Shown: one piece after another, positions 1 to 6,672 of the stretch
How the letters are laid out: every line of letters starts with the position of its first letter
How positions within the stretch are numbered: position 1 is the stretch's first letter
DNA from: CAYXVU01 sp964468725
GTDB taxonomy: Bacteria; Acidobacteriota; Blastocatellia; UBA7656
Assembly (NCBI GenBank): GCA_964468725.1
Contig: CAYXVU010000235.1
Span: 1-9,406 of the forward strand
Direction: 5' to 3'
Length of the DNA stretch: 9,406 bases
Program-made: the position numbers and the translations under genes
Notes under the pieces: generated by a model
Told to the model about the DNA's origin: nothing
Seen by the model: the letters and a program-made list of their open reading frames with translations, nothing else
The model's database searches: none

Positions 1-29
1 TGGACAAAGGCCAGATTTTTTCAACTGTC

Positions 30-44
30 CTGAGATAATCTCAG
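30..44. repeat. 15-bp perfect palindrome (candidate operator)
   Basis: The sequence ctgagat-a-atctcag is a perfect inverted repeat with a single central base. It lies in a gene-free stretch at the left edge. It is too short and lacks a T-tract, so it does not read as a terminator. A dimeric regulator site is the simplest reading, but no matching gene is visible. Confidence 0.3.
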
Positions 45-95
45 CCCACGACCTGGAATCAAGCTACGAGGGAAAAGAGGGAATAAACCGACTTA

Positions 96-113
96 CAGGG
101 AAAGCTTTTCCTG
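96..113. repeat. 18-bp quasi-palindrome
   Basis: The sequence cagggaaagcttttcctg is self-complementary over all 18 positions apart from one G.T pair. It has no loop, so it is better read as a protein-binding site than as an RNA hairpin. It lies upstream of the hairpin-rich stretch at 146-385. No regulator is identified. Confidence 0.25.
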
Positions 114-145
114 CACCGCCTGCCATTGAATTGCTGCGGTTTACG

Positions 146-385
146 TCCGAATCGGACAGGCTAAGCCTATGAAAATTCAGCAAAATCGCTTAGGTACGGG
201 GCTTGCGATCAGGGTAGGCGTGCAACGGGTACAAACCTGTTGCCGGAATCCAAAAACGATGAGAGTCGTTTCGGTCTAACACGCGCACCCGTTCTCTGAG
301 GCGCGGCGCAAGGGCGAGCCAAAGCTACCGCTTGGCGTCGCGTCGCACAGGACGGAAGGGAGAATACCCTCGCCGTGACAGACCG
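146..385 (+). ncRNA. Candidate structured RNA / leader upstream of a small ORF
   Basis: No protein reading is convincing here, but self-complementary segments follow one another. They are gtccg/cggac around 145-158, ctaagc/gcttag (about 171-193), and an 8-bp stem 222-229/236-243 with a 6-nt loop. After these come aaacga/tcgttt (about 254-271), gccaa/ttggc near 318-336, aggg/ccct near 357-370, and a long-range cggtct/agaccg (272-277/380-385) that would close the last third. Segment 224-230 (aacgggt) can also pair with 287-293 (acccgtt), competing with the 222-243 hairpin. I compared it by eye with cobalamin, TPP, c-di-GMP, SAM, glmS, RNase P, tmRNA and SRP signatures and found no good match. 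It may be an unknown cis-regulatory RNA or simply GC-rich intergenic DNA. Confidence 0.3.
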
Positions 386-409
386 GGATTTCGATGAGGA
401 GAGCGAGTC

Positions 410-523
410 GTGTTTACAGCCTTAGCCTTCGTTTACGGCATACTCATACTGGGGATGGTGATCTATATCATCGGCAAGAGCGGCGCACGCGATAGGCGAC
501 CGGATAAGATCAAGCCCGGATGA
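410..523 (+). CDS. Putative single-pass membrane microprotein (37 aa)
   Basis: A GTG start at 410 is preceded by GAGGAG at 396-401 with an 8-nt spacer, a good ribosome binding site. The reading frame gives 37 residues. Residues 2-23 are strongly hydrophobic (including VYGILILGMVIYIIG), and a basic, proline-containing tail (GARDRRPDKIKPG) follows. This suggests one transmembrane helix with the charged C-terminus in the cytoplasm. The layout (short N-terminus, one helix, basic tail) recalls CcmD-like haem-exporter subunits, but no ccm gene is in the window, so no function is assigned. It follows the hairpin-rich leader at 146-385, which might regulate it. It is short enough to be a chance ORF. 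Downstream, 524-694 shows no further gene. Confidence 0.4.
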   Translation: MFTALAFVYGILILGMVIYIIGKSGARDRRPDKIKPG

Positions 524-694
524 GCCGAGTCGGAGAGAATGGACTTTCCCGGATCAGGGTCAATGGCGAGCGACCTTGAGAGGAATCCGGGAATGAGCGG
601 CTGCGGGATGCCTTGATTCGACCGTGTGAGATGACAGAGGCCGCACGCGCGATGAGGTGACGATCAGATAATTTCCCGCAGTCGCTCTGATCTA

Positions 695-780
695 CAGAAG
701 TCAAAATTCAGAATGTACGATATGGAATCAAATAGAAGGGAGGCGCAGCGTGCCTCCCTTCTATTTGATTCTGACTTCTG
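695..780. terminator. Very strong hairpin downstream of the DUF3108 gene
   Basis: Positions 725-744 and 752-771 form a perfect 20-bp inverted repeat around a 7-nt loop (gcagcgt). Outside it, 695-703 (cagaagtca) pairs with 772-780 (tgacttctg), leaving a 21-nt one-sided bulge. The structure starts 15 nt after the stop codon of the minus-strand DUF3108 gene, so it likely ends or protects that transcript. There is no T-tract on either strand, so classical Rho-independent termination is not assured. The nested arms would also suit a small palindromic repetitive element. Confidence 0.6.
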
Positions 781-794
781 ACCACTCGCCGTTG

Positions 795-1607
795 TCACTT
801 GGTTTTTGTGCCGGTCGCTTGGGTCAGTTCAACGCGCACTTCGCCCCAACTGGGCGCGGCGCTGATGAGGACTGGCAAACGCCGATCATCGTCAGTCAAA
901 TAGATGCGCAGCTTGTAGGGGTCTTCTTCTTTACTGCCCGCGAGTTTTTTCGTCGTAATCTTCAATGCTTCGTACTTGCCCAAGCGGGTTTCGATCTTTT
1001 CGCGCTTTTCACATTCGACCTTCAGCCCGTAGAGTTTGCCGTCTTCGAGTAAGGTGAGCACTTGCGCTTTGCCGGGTGTGAGCGCCATCGCACGAATGGC
1101 ATAGATCAACGAAGCGAGATCGTAGGTGTCGGGCGGGATTTCGATGGTCTTTTTGCCATCAATCCGCGCCGTGCCTTGTTCGTGATCAATGAGCACCGAA
1201 GAGGCTTCGCGGCGGTCTTTATGGCGGGTGCGTTTTTCGGCGCGAAAGGGTTTTAAGGTCTTTGCATCGACGAAAGATTGATACACATCTTTGACTTTAT
1301 AGCCGAGCAGGCTGACCATGCCGACCGATTGCGCCGTTGCGTTCATTTGATAAGAGTCAATGCCGTCGAAATTTTTACGGTCGGCCACTTCGAGCGTCAA
1401 CTCTCCAGCGACTAAAAAATTTGACCATGAGACTTCATAACTAAGCCGCTCGCCGACTGTGAAGGGCAGAGCGATTTTCGCTTTTTCTTCAGCAGGGTGC
1501 GCGCCCGCCTTCTCCTTCTTTTCGGTTTTGGCCTGCGCGGGCACAAGCGCTACCATCAGCGCCAGAATCAATACGGCGAATAGCAATCTGGAAAACAGGT
1601 GCTTCAT
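795..1607 (-). CDS. Exported DUF3108 domain protein
   Basis: This encodes 270 residues. An N-terminal signal peptide (KR-poor start MKHLFSRLLF, hydrophobic core to about residue 22, AQA-like cleavage near residue 26) is followed by a lysine/glutamate-rich linker (27-47). The DUF3108 domain runs from about residue 50 (FTVGERLSYEVSW) to the end. DUF3108 proteins are periplasmic, beta-rich and functionally uncharacterised. The opening FxxGExLxYxVxW-type motif and the later LASLIYAIRAM segment are typical of the family. I chose the ATG at 1607 because AGGAG lies at 1617-1621 with a 9-nt spacer and because it puts the signal peptide at the N-terminus; an upstream in-frame start at 1694 would add 29 polar residues. 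The M23 peptidase gene upstream on the same strand has its own terminator, so this gene is probably transcribed alone. No lesion is seen. Confidence 0.88.
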   Translation of the reverse strand: MKHLFSRLLFAVLILALMVALVPAQAKTEKKEKAGAHPAEEKAKIALPFTVGERLSYEVSWSNFLVAGELTLEVADRKNFDGIDSYQMNATAQSVGMVSLLGYKVKDVYQSFVDAKTLKPFRAEKRTRHKDRREASSVLIDHEQGTARIDGKKTIEIPPDTYDLASLIYAIRAMALTPGKAQVLTLLEDGKLYGLKVECEKREKIETRLGKYEALKITTKKLAGSKEEDPYKLRIYLTDDDRRLPVLISAAPSWGEVRVELTQATGTKTK

Positions 1608-1628
1608 TTCGTCACTCTCCTGAGTATG

Positions 1629-1657
1629 ATTGTCTCGGTTGAGATGAGAATTGGCAA
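1629..1657 (-). promoter_or_regulatory. Candidate promoter of the DUF3108 gene
   Basis: On the minus strand TTGCCA (1657-1652) and GACAAT (1634-1629) are separated by 17 nt. The predicted start near 1622 would leave a leader of only about 15 nt that barely includes the AGGAG site. An inverted repeat agaatt/aattct (1647-1652/1656-1661) overlaps the -35 element, a plausible operator position. The -10 match is modest. Confidence 0.35.
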
Positions 1658-1863
1658 TTCTATGATGCCTTCTCAGGAAATCATATGGCCGCAATCGAAA
1701 CAGCGAGCCGTTGACGATTCACAGTCGAGCAGAAGAGCGAGGCCTCACGCCAGACAAAATTTCTTGAATCAACATAGATGCCGGGTCTTCGCCGAATATG
1801 CCATAGGGTTGATCCGCGTGATTCGCGTACTTGTCTGATTTGCACCCCATCGCAATTTGCTAT

Positions 1864-1904
1864 AAAAAGGCGAACCGCGCGAAGTCGTAAGCCTCGCGCG
1901 GTTC
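1864..1904 (-). terminator. Rho-independent terminator of the M23 peptidase gene
   Basis: Positions 1872-1882 and 1894-1904 form a perfect 11-bp GC-rich stem (gaaccgcgcga) with an 11-nt loop. It lies 24 nt beyond the peptidase stop codon. On the minus strand it is followed by GCC and then five T (1868-1864). A short T-run after the stem on the plus strand means it could work in both directions. Confidence 0.85.
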
Positions 1905-1927
1905 AGCTTTTGATCTCTGAAGGTGGC

Positions 1928-2710
1928 TTAGGGTTTCTGTTCCGGTGTGCTACCGGTTGTCGTCTTCTCTGTGCGATTGGCCGCAGCCGCATTGAAGAAC
2001 TCAGATTCCGCATCCAGTGCCAAAGCGCGCAACGGATTGAGCGGTTTGCCATCAAGGCGTACTTCGTAATGCAAATGCGGAGAGGTTGCTCGCCCCGTGC
2101 TGCCCGCATAGCCGATTAAGGTGCCTCGTTCGACCACATCTCCGACGCTGACCGCAAACCGTGACAGATGAGCGTAATGTGTCGTCACGCCGCCGCCGTG
2201 ATCAATGACAACGAGATTGCCATACCCGCTTTGCCAACCGGCGGATTTAACTACACCCGCATGGCTTGCGCCGAGAGGCGTACCCCATTTGGCCTTCAAA
2301 TCAATGCCCGAATGAAAGCGTGCGCCGCGAGTAAAGGGGTCGCTGCGATAGCCGAAGAAGCTGTTGACGCGCGTGTTGGACGAGACGACCGGTTGTTCTG
2401 TGAATTCGCTTTCATCCTCAGTCGGTGCAACCTCATTGACCGGGATGGTGATGGCTTGCGGATTGCGCTTGATGACGATCAGCGCGGGCGGGATGACGAG
2501 GTCGCCAACGCTGACCTCATCAGGCAAAGCCTCCGTCTGTGTGGTTGGCGACGCCGTTTTGTTCGGCTGCTTTTTGATCTCGCCGGTAAGCGGCGGCGGT
2601 TGTGAAAGACGAACGATGCCATCTTGGGCAGCCGCCGACTGGGTAAAGCCAATGAAAAAAGAGGTACTCAGAAGTGCGATAAGAATGTGGTGTGAACGTT
2701 TTTGAATCAT
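1928..2710 (-). CDS. M23-family metallopeptidase (LytM-like murein hydrolase)
   Basis: This encodes 260 residues: a signal peptide (about 1-28, ending SAAA), a proline/threonine-rich linker (35-110), and an M23 peptidase domain at about 113-228. M23 enzymes are zinc endopeptidases that cut peptide cross-links in peptidoglycan. All expected residues are present: H133 and D137 in FHSGID, H181 in HYAH, and H212 and H214 in SPHLHYE. By family precedent H133, D137 and H214 bind zinc, and H181 and H212 are catalytic. It therefore reads as an active enzyme rather than a degenerate EnvC/NlpD-type activator. There is no LysM or coiled coil, so wall targeting is unclear. The ATG at 2710 is chosen because GAGGA lies about 10 nt upstream and it begins directly with the basic signal-peptide start; a TTG 33 nt upstream is less likely. 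A near-consensus promoter lies about 100 nt upstream. Confidence 0.93.
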   Translation of the reverse strand: MIQKRSHHILIALLSTSFFIGFTQSAAAQDGIVRLSQPPPLTGEIKKQPNKTASPTTQTEALPDEVSVGDLVIPPALIVIKRNPQAITIPVNEVAPTEDESEFTEQPVVSSNTRVNSFFGYRSDPFTRGARFHSGIDLKAKWGTPLGASHAGVVKSAGWQSGYGNLVVIDHGGGVTTHYAHLSRFAVSVGDVVERGTLIGYAGSTGRATSPHLHYEVRLDGKPLNPLRALALDAESEFFNAAAANRTEKTTTGSTPEQKP

Positions 2711-2812
2711 CAAATCGTTGTCCTCGCGAAACCAACTCAACAACCCGCTTCAGGAAGCGAAGTTGACTGCCTGCTGCTGAACTGATAAAGGGAAGGTTGT
2801 TTGCGAGTCGGC

Positions 2813-2841
2813 ATTGTATGGTTCACAACCGCATCTGTCAA
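2813..2841 (-). promoter_or_regulatory. Sigma70-type promoter of the M23 peptidase gene
   Basis: On the minus strand a perfect TTGACA (2841-2836), a 17-nt spacer and TACAAT (2818-2813) match the housekeeping consensus at 11 of 12 positions. The predicted start near 2806 gives a leader of about 95 nt. That leader contains a small cgctt/aagcg hairpin around 2750. Confidence 0.75.
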
Positions 2842-2884
2842 TCAAAGGGCAGGGAAATCAGCGCGCGGAAATCTTGTGAATTTC

Positions 2885-2913
2885 TTGCAGGTTTGCAGCC
2901 ATCGCAATATAAT
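2885..2913 (+). promoter_or_regulatory. Sigma70-type promoter of the rhodanese gene
   Basis: TTGCAG (2885-2890), a 17-nt spacer and a perfect TATAAT (2908-2913) lie 51 nt before the rhodanese start codon. This promoter is divergent from the peptidase promoter: the two -35 boxes are 43 nt apart, so a shared regulator could bind between them. Confidence 0.75.
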
Positions 2914-2964
2914 CGCACGCCATTAGGCGGATGCGTTGCTCAACATTTCAACAGGGGAAAATCA

Positions 2965-3351
2965 ATGAACGAGGTAACACCGCGGGAAGCCTACGACCTG
3001 ATGCAGAATGACTCGGAATACACTTACCTTGATGTACGCTCCGAGATGGAATTTGCAGAAGGCCGCGCGAGGGGAGCGATCAATATCCCAATCATGAACT
3101 TTGTGCCTGGTTTGGGCATGACCCCGAATCCAGCATTTGCGGAAACGATTACCGAGCGCATTCCGAAGGATGCCAAGCTGGTTGTGGGATGCAAATCGGG
3201 TGTTCGGTCGGCGCGCGCGTGCGAGATTTTGGAACAGCTCGGCTATACCAATCTGGCGAATATACGGGGCGGCTTCGTCGGCTCCTTCGATCAGCGAGGG
3301 CAGGTAGTCGAACCAGGTTGGAGTATGCTGGACTTACCAGTAGAGAAATGA
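2965..3351 (+). CDS. Single-domain rhodanese-like sulfurtransferase
   Basis: This encodes 128 residues with no signal peptide, so it is predicted cytoplasmic. It is one rhodanese domain: YLDVRSEMEF (21-30) is the conserved substrate-side motif, and the active-site loop CKSGVRS (76-82) carries the persulfide-forming Cys76. The C-terminal GGFVGSF is the usual final motif. Rhodaneses move sulfane sulfur from thiosulfate or persulfides to thiol acceptors; the natural partners here cannot be told. The length fits small GlpE/PspE-type or plant STR16-like proteins. The ATG at 2965 has an AGGGGA site just upstream and lies about 45 nt after a predicted transcription start, so an upstream in-frame extension to 2797, lying across the promoter, is rejected. 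The gene is monocistronic and divergent from the M23 gene. Confidence 0.93.
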   Translation: MNEVTPREAYDLMQNDSEYTYLDVRSEMEFAEGRARGAINIPIMNFVPGLGMTPNPAFAETITERIPKDAKLVVGCKSGVRSARACEILEQLGYTNLANIRGGFVGSFDQRGQVVEPGWSMLDLPVEK

Positions 3352-3356
3352 GGCGA

Positions 3357-3384
3357 GGAAAGAGGCGCGGGAGCGTCTCTTTCC
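3357..3384 (+). terminator. Hairpin after the rhodanese gene
   Basis: Positions 3357-3367 (ggaaagaggcg) pair with 3374-3384 (cgtctctttcc) with one G.T pair and a 6-nt loop, starting 5 nt after the stop codon. There is no T-tract, so it may act by stabilising the 3' end or with Rho. Confidence 0.5.
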
Positions 3385-3428
3385 GAGTTGGCGTTCAATT
3401 CCCTGCATCTTGATTTTGGAGTCAGTCA

Positions 3429-3458
3429 CCGACCTGCAAGGGAGGCATAGCCGGTCGG
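3429..3458 (-). terminator. Weak hairpin downstream of the ankyrin gene
   Basis: Positions 3429-3434 (ccgacc) and 3453-3458 (ggtcgg) pair over 6 bp with an 18-nt loop, just past the ankyrin stop codon on the minus strand. No T-tract follows directly, so termination there is only a suggestion. Confidence 0.25.
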
Positions 3459-3465
3459 ATTATCC

Positions 3466-4269
3466 TTACTGTGCTGTGAAAGCCGCTTTCAATCGCTGAA
3501 GGGTCTCACTTTTAGCGGGTGACTCTGTCAATGATTCCGCCTTCGCCAATGCCGTCTGCCCGTTGTTATTTTGCGCGTTGAGGTCTGCGCCGTGTTCGAT
3601 AAGGAGAGTGATTACGGCGGCCTGTCCTGTGGCAGCGGCACAAAACAGAGCGGTTTCGCCATCCGTTGCCCGCATATTCACATCCGCACCGCGTGCGATT
3701 AGTTCACTAACGATGTCGGTATGGCCTTTGAAGGCGGCGCGCATCAGGGCTGTCCAACCGTTGCCATCCTGCGCGTCCGTTTCAGCCTTCTGATCGAGCA
3801 ATTCTCTCAAGATTTCCAACTGATTATTCCATGCGGCGTAGTGTAAAGCGGTCATACCTTTGTTGTCTTTGAGGCTTACCTTTGCGCCCGCCGCGAGCAA
3901 TGCCTTGACGATCTCTTGATTGCCTTTCCATGCGCCGTTCATCAGCGCCGTGCCTTGAAAGCGATTGACGGCGTTTGCATCTGCGCCGCGCGCCAGCAGC
4001 AATTTGACGGCCTCCGTTTGATTGGCGATGACGGCAGCTTCGAGCGCAGTCTGCCCCTCGTTGATCTTCGCTTCGATCTCGATACCGGCATCGAGAAATT
4101 GTTCGATGGTGGCCAGATCGCCCTGTCGCGCACTCTCGATAAAGGCTTTCTCCGTGAGCGGCAGATTCTTCTGTGCCAATTGGTCGCGCGCGGCGTTGAC
4201 CTTTTGACTACAACCGCTGACGGCGGCCAAGCCGATCATCAGAAGACTCCAAAAAAACAGACGATGCAT
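3466..4269 (-). CDS. Ankyrin-repeat lipoprotein
   Basis: This encodes 267 residues. A short hydrophobic leader ends in the lipobox VSGC with the acylated cysteine at residue 20, so the mature protein should be membrane-anchored in the periplasm or at the outer membrane. Six ankyrin repeats of about 33 residues follow (roughly 38-69, 72-104, 105-137, 138-170, 171-203, 204-236), plus a partial seventh. The usual G-TALxxAA and LLxxGADxNA signatures are clear. Ankyrin stacks bind other proteins. In some bacteria small exported ankyrin proteins sit beside periplasmic peroxidases or catalases and aid them, and here the upstream neighbour is a di-haem peroxidase-family enzyme. A functional partnership is therefore plausible but inferred. 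The ATG at 4269 has AGGAGG 4 nt upstream, a rather short spacer. A terminator lies between this gene and the enzyme gene, so it may be partly or wholly transcribed on its own. Confidence 0.9.
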   Translation of the reverse strand: MHRLFFWSLLMIGLAAVSGCSQKVNAARDQLAQKNLPLTEKAFIESARQGDLATIEQFLDAGIEIEAKINEGQTALEAAVIANQTEAVKLLLARGADANAVNRFQGTALMNGAWKGNQEIVKALLAAGAKVSLKDNKGMTALHYAAWNNQLEILRELLDQKAETDAQDGNGWTALMRAAFKGHTDIVSELIARGADVNMRATDGETALFCAAATGQAAVITLLIEHGADLNAQNNNGQTALAKAESLTESPAKSETLQRLKAAFTAQ

Positions 4270-4284
4270 ACACCCTCCTTGTGC

Positions 4285-4315
4285 AAAAAGGTTGCGGCGC
4301 GCCGAGAGGGGCGCG
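4285..4315 (-). terminator. Second hairpin with T-run, just upstream of the ankyrin gene
   Basis: On the minus strand cgcgcc (4315-4310) pairs with ggcgcg (4303-4298) around a 6-nt loop. Eight nucleotides later come five T (4289-4285), directly before the ankyrin ribosome binding site. The gap to the T-run is long for a terminator, but the position would allow attenuation. Confidence 0.3.
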
Positions 4316-4317
4316 GC

Positions 4318-4361
4318 AAAAATTCGCGCGAGAGGCGTGTGGTGTCACCTCCCGCGCGAGT
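4318..4361 (-). terminator. Rho-independent terminator after the di-haem enzyme gene
   Basis: On the minus strand cgcgcga-type arms (4359-4353 with 4330-4324) form a 7-bp GC stem that continues with gagg/cctc after one mismatch. A T5 run (4322-4318) follows almost at once. It lies about 55 nt past the stop codon of the di-haem enzyme. Confidence 0.65.
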
Positions 4362-4415
4362 GATTGGTTTCAGGATCGTAGCTCGTTTCTTTTTTTGTTG
4401 GTTTATTGACTCTCC

Positions 4416-6539
4416 TTAAAACTGAAAGGCTGGCACATTGACGACCACCATATCGTCAACCGCTTGCTTCTTGAGCGTCAGCGCCTGATTGAGCAAGTTG
4501 TTTCTCGTTGCTAGATTGGTGGTACTCAAGGCCTGATTGTCCAAATTGAGCGCCTGTGTGATCTTCTGTTGTGCGATGGGATGGAGATTGGCAGCTCCCA
4601 ATACTTCAAGCGCATCGGTCAACTCGGCGATGGAGAGACGAATCAACTCTCTGCCCGGATTGAGGGTCGAGAGAATCGCCCGTTTTTCCAGATCACCGGC
4701 TGAGCGGACATTCTCCAGCGTGTTGAGGACACGCAGGAAAGCGGCAACCGCAACGGTTTGCGTGGCTTCCAGATTGATGCCGCCGATGACCTGTCCCGAA
4801 GGCGAATTGTTGAACGCTTGGCTGTTATAGAACGCCACGCTGCCTTCGATGGTATCCACTGCATTGTTATGGAAGAAGCCTCCGGTGTCTGCCGCTTCGA
4901 CCAAGACCGGCGTGTTAAAGGTGCCATTGCCGCAGCCGCCGGGCGGGCAGGGTAGGTTGGGCGGAACCCCGCCGCTGCCAAACCCGCCATCATCGGGATT
5001 CGGTTGACCGGCTAAGTCCGCAGGCAAGTCGGGCAGATTCTCTACGCCAGTGTTGAAGTTGGCGTTATGCAAGCCGTTAAAGCTGGCTCCGGCATTGAAG
5101 TGGCAGAGGAAGCATTTACCGGCTCCGAGTTGCGGCACGCCAAAGGTTCCGGCGTTGAAAATTTGCTGCCCGCGCGCCGGGATGATGCCGCGCAACTGCA
5201 AGACCGAGAGGTCGGGGTCAAGACGTCGTCCAAGCGATTTTTGGAATGCTTCCAAGGCATTGAGTTCGGCTTGCGTGGGCAAGCGGAAATCGAAGGGCAG
5301 GCCGGGGAAAGTAAAAGGCTGACGCGCTAAGGTTCGCGGGTAGTGCTGAATGATCGCCCCGATGATGAAGTCGCGCAAAGTGCCCAACGCCTGATGCGCC
5401 GACCCGTCAAAGAGTGTGAAGGGGCCGACCGGCGCGCCATCACCGCTCCATCCCGTGCGCTCGTTGGGCGGAATTGTGCTGCCATCAATCGCCGCAGGAG
5501 CTAAGGTATTCGGGTTCAGAGCAAGGGTGTGCGGGATGCCGCGCATCGCAAAGCGTTGAGACAGGTTGCCGAAGCCATCAACGTTTTCAAGGATCAGCGC
5601 GAAATTTCGCATCAATACGGGATTCTCAAAATTCGCGGCGAGTGCCGGTTGCGTCTCGGCAGCAAAGAGCGGGTCTTGAATGGGCAACGAGGCGATGAAT
5701 TCGACGCCAATCGTCATATTGTCGTTTTCCCGATGGCAGGTTCCGCAGGTTCTGCCGTTACCTTCAAAGGTCTCATTGAAGAAGCTCTTGCGCCCATCGG
5801 TGATGAGTTGTTGGAGCGGCGTCAAGGGTGGCGGGAGCGGCCCGATCTGCGCTTCAGCAGTCGGGTCGAGGGTGGCGCCGAGTTGAGTCAACAAACCGGG
5901 CTCCCCTTCATTGGCGGAGGGCGGCATATCATTGAGCATGCCAAAATGGCCTTGTTGACGGCTCAGATACATCTCATGGTAGACCGACATCATGCCGACT
6001 AGCGCACGGCTCTCCACCGGACTCTTGCCGCTGCGCGTGATGGTAATGAGATCGGGGTCGAGGGTGGCGAGGGTTTCGGCATCGAGTTGGGCTTCCAGCC
6101 GCGCCGCACCATTTTCAGACTGTAAGGTGCCGACGCGCGTCATCTGGTCGCCCTCTTCCGGCATAACGGTCAGCCCGGAGGTCGAGACGTTATCAATGAT
6201 CCACACGTCCCACTCTTGCGCGGCAGGCAGGCCGATGACTTTGACCGCGACCTTGCCGCTCTGCAAAGAGATGGTCGCTTCTCCGGTTGCGCCGAACTTT
6301 TCGGTTGAGAAGACTTTCGACGGTTCCAAAGCGAGGGCTAAATTTCCTTCGCCGACCTTTTTGACGTACTCCTTTTCCCAAGCTTCATATTTGGACAACA
6401 GCGTTTCCGCGTTGCCACGCCCGGTATTGAAATTCGATTCTTCCGTAGCTGACGACTTGATTGCTTCCGCCACTAAGACGGGTAAGATCAAAGCCAGCAC
6501 GAAAACGACGGCTATCACTTTGATGGTCTTTACGCTCAT
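4416..6539 (-). CDS. Di-haem cytochrome c peroxidase / MauG-family enzyme with extra N- and C-terminal regions
   Basis: This encodes 707 residues with a signal peptide (about 1-26). Two c-type haem sites are present, CGTCH (265-269) and CFLCH (476-480), 211 residues apart. The family motifs RGIPHTL (about 333-339), GWSGDG (about 364) and FFHNNAVDTIEG (555-566) surround them. This is the fold of periplasmic di-haem peroxidases and MauG, which reduce hydrogen peroxide or oxidise protein or other substrates; the exact substrate cannot be read. The protein is about twice the usual length. Residues about 70-185 form a beta-rich segment (VKVIGLPAAQEWDVWIIDN, ITRSGKSP) resembling anti-sigma RskA-type sandwich domains. 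Residues about 625-700 are a helical glutamine/asparagine/leucine-rich tail. The start at 6539 is chosen because GGAGGA ends 5 nt upstream; an ATG at 6551 overlaps that site. The upstream gene ends 133 nt before, with no obvious promoter between, so the two may be co-transcribed. Confidence 0.9.
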   Translation of the reverse strand: MSVKTIKVIAVVFVLALILPVLVAEAIKSSATEESNFNTGRGNAETLLSKYEAWEKEYVKKVGEGNLALALEPSKVFSTEKFGATGEATISLQSGKVAVKVIGLPAAQEWDVWIIDNVSTSGLTVMPEEGDQMTRVGTLQSENGAARLEAQLDAETLATLDPDLITITRSGKSPVESRALVGMMSVYHEMYLSRQQGHFGMLNDMPPSANEGEPGLLTQLGATLDPTAEAQIGPLPPPLTPLQQLITDGRKSFFNETFEGNGRTCGTCHRENDNMTIGVEFIASLPIQDPLFAAETQPALAANFENPVLMRNFALILENVDGFGNLSQRFAMRGIPHTLALNPNTLAPAAIDGSTIPPNERTGWSGDGAPVGPFTLFDGSAHQALGTLRDFIIGAIIQHYPRTLARQPFTFPGLPFDFRLPTQAELNALEAFQKSLGRRLDPDLSVLQLRGIIPARGQQIFNAGTFGVPQLGAGKCFLCHFNAGASFNGLHNANFNTGVENLPDLPADLAGQPNPDDGGFGSGGVPPNLPCPPGGCGNGTFNTPVLVEAADTGGFFHNNAVDTIEGSVAFYNSQAFNNSPSGQVIGGINLEATQTVAVAAFLRVLNTLENVRSAGDLEKRAILSTLNPGRELIRLSIAELTDALEVLGAANLHPIAQQKITQALNLDNQALSTTNLATRNNLLNQALTLKKQAVDDMVVVNVPAFQF

Positions 6540-6672
6540 GTCTTCCTCCATACGGTTGCGAGAAGAATCTCAGTTGATGACGCCCGCAGCGGACGCCTGA
6601 TCGTTGTGCAGGAGGTGGGCAACCCGGTCATCACGATTGCCGAATCCGCCTGAACTCTTGACGCGCCTGCCG

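Noticed and set aside
360..386. Sequence resembling the end of a cobalamin riboswitch (ccctcgccgtgacagaccggg)
   Set aside because: Only this tail is similar. The other conserved cobalamin-riboswitch boxes and the usual spacing are not found upstream, and no cobalamin gene follows.
510..704. 64-codon minus-strand frame
   Set aside because: No ribosome binding site, serine/arginine-rich composition typical of a chance frame, and it overlaps the end of the small plus-strand ORF.
750..1256. Plus-strand frames opposite the DUF3108 gene
   Set aside because: They are antisense shadows of a gene with a clear signal peptide and domain.
1852..1870. TATAAA on the plus strand as a promoter
   Set aside because: No -35 element at a proper distance, and no plus-strand gene follows. 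The A-run is the T-tract of the minus-strand terminator.
2797..2964. Upstream extension of the rhodanese frame
   Set aside because: It would translate across the -35 and -10 elements and contains no domain. The ATG at 2965 has the better ribosome binding site and gives the normal family length.
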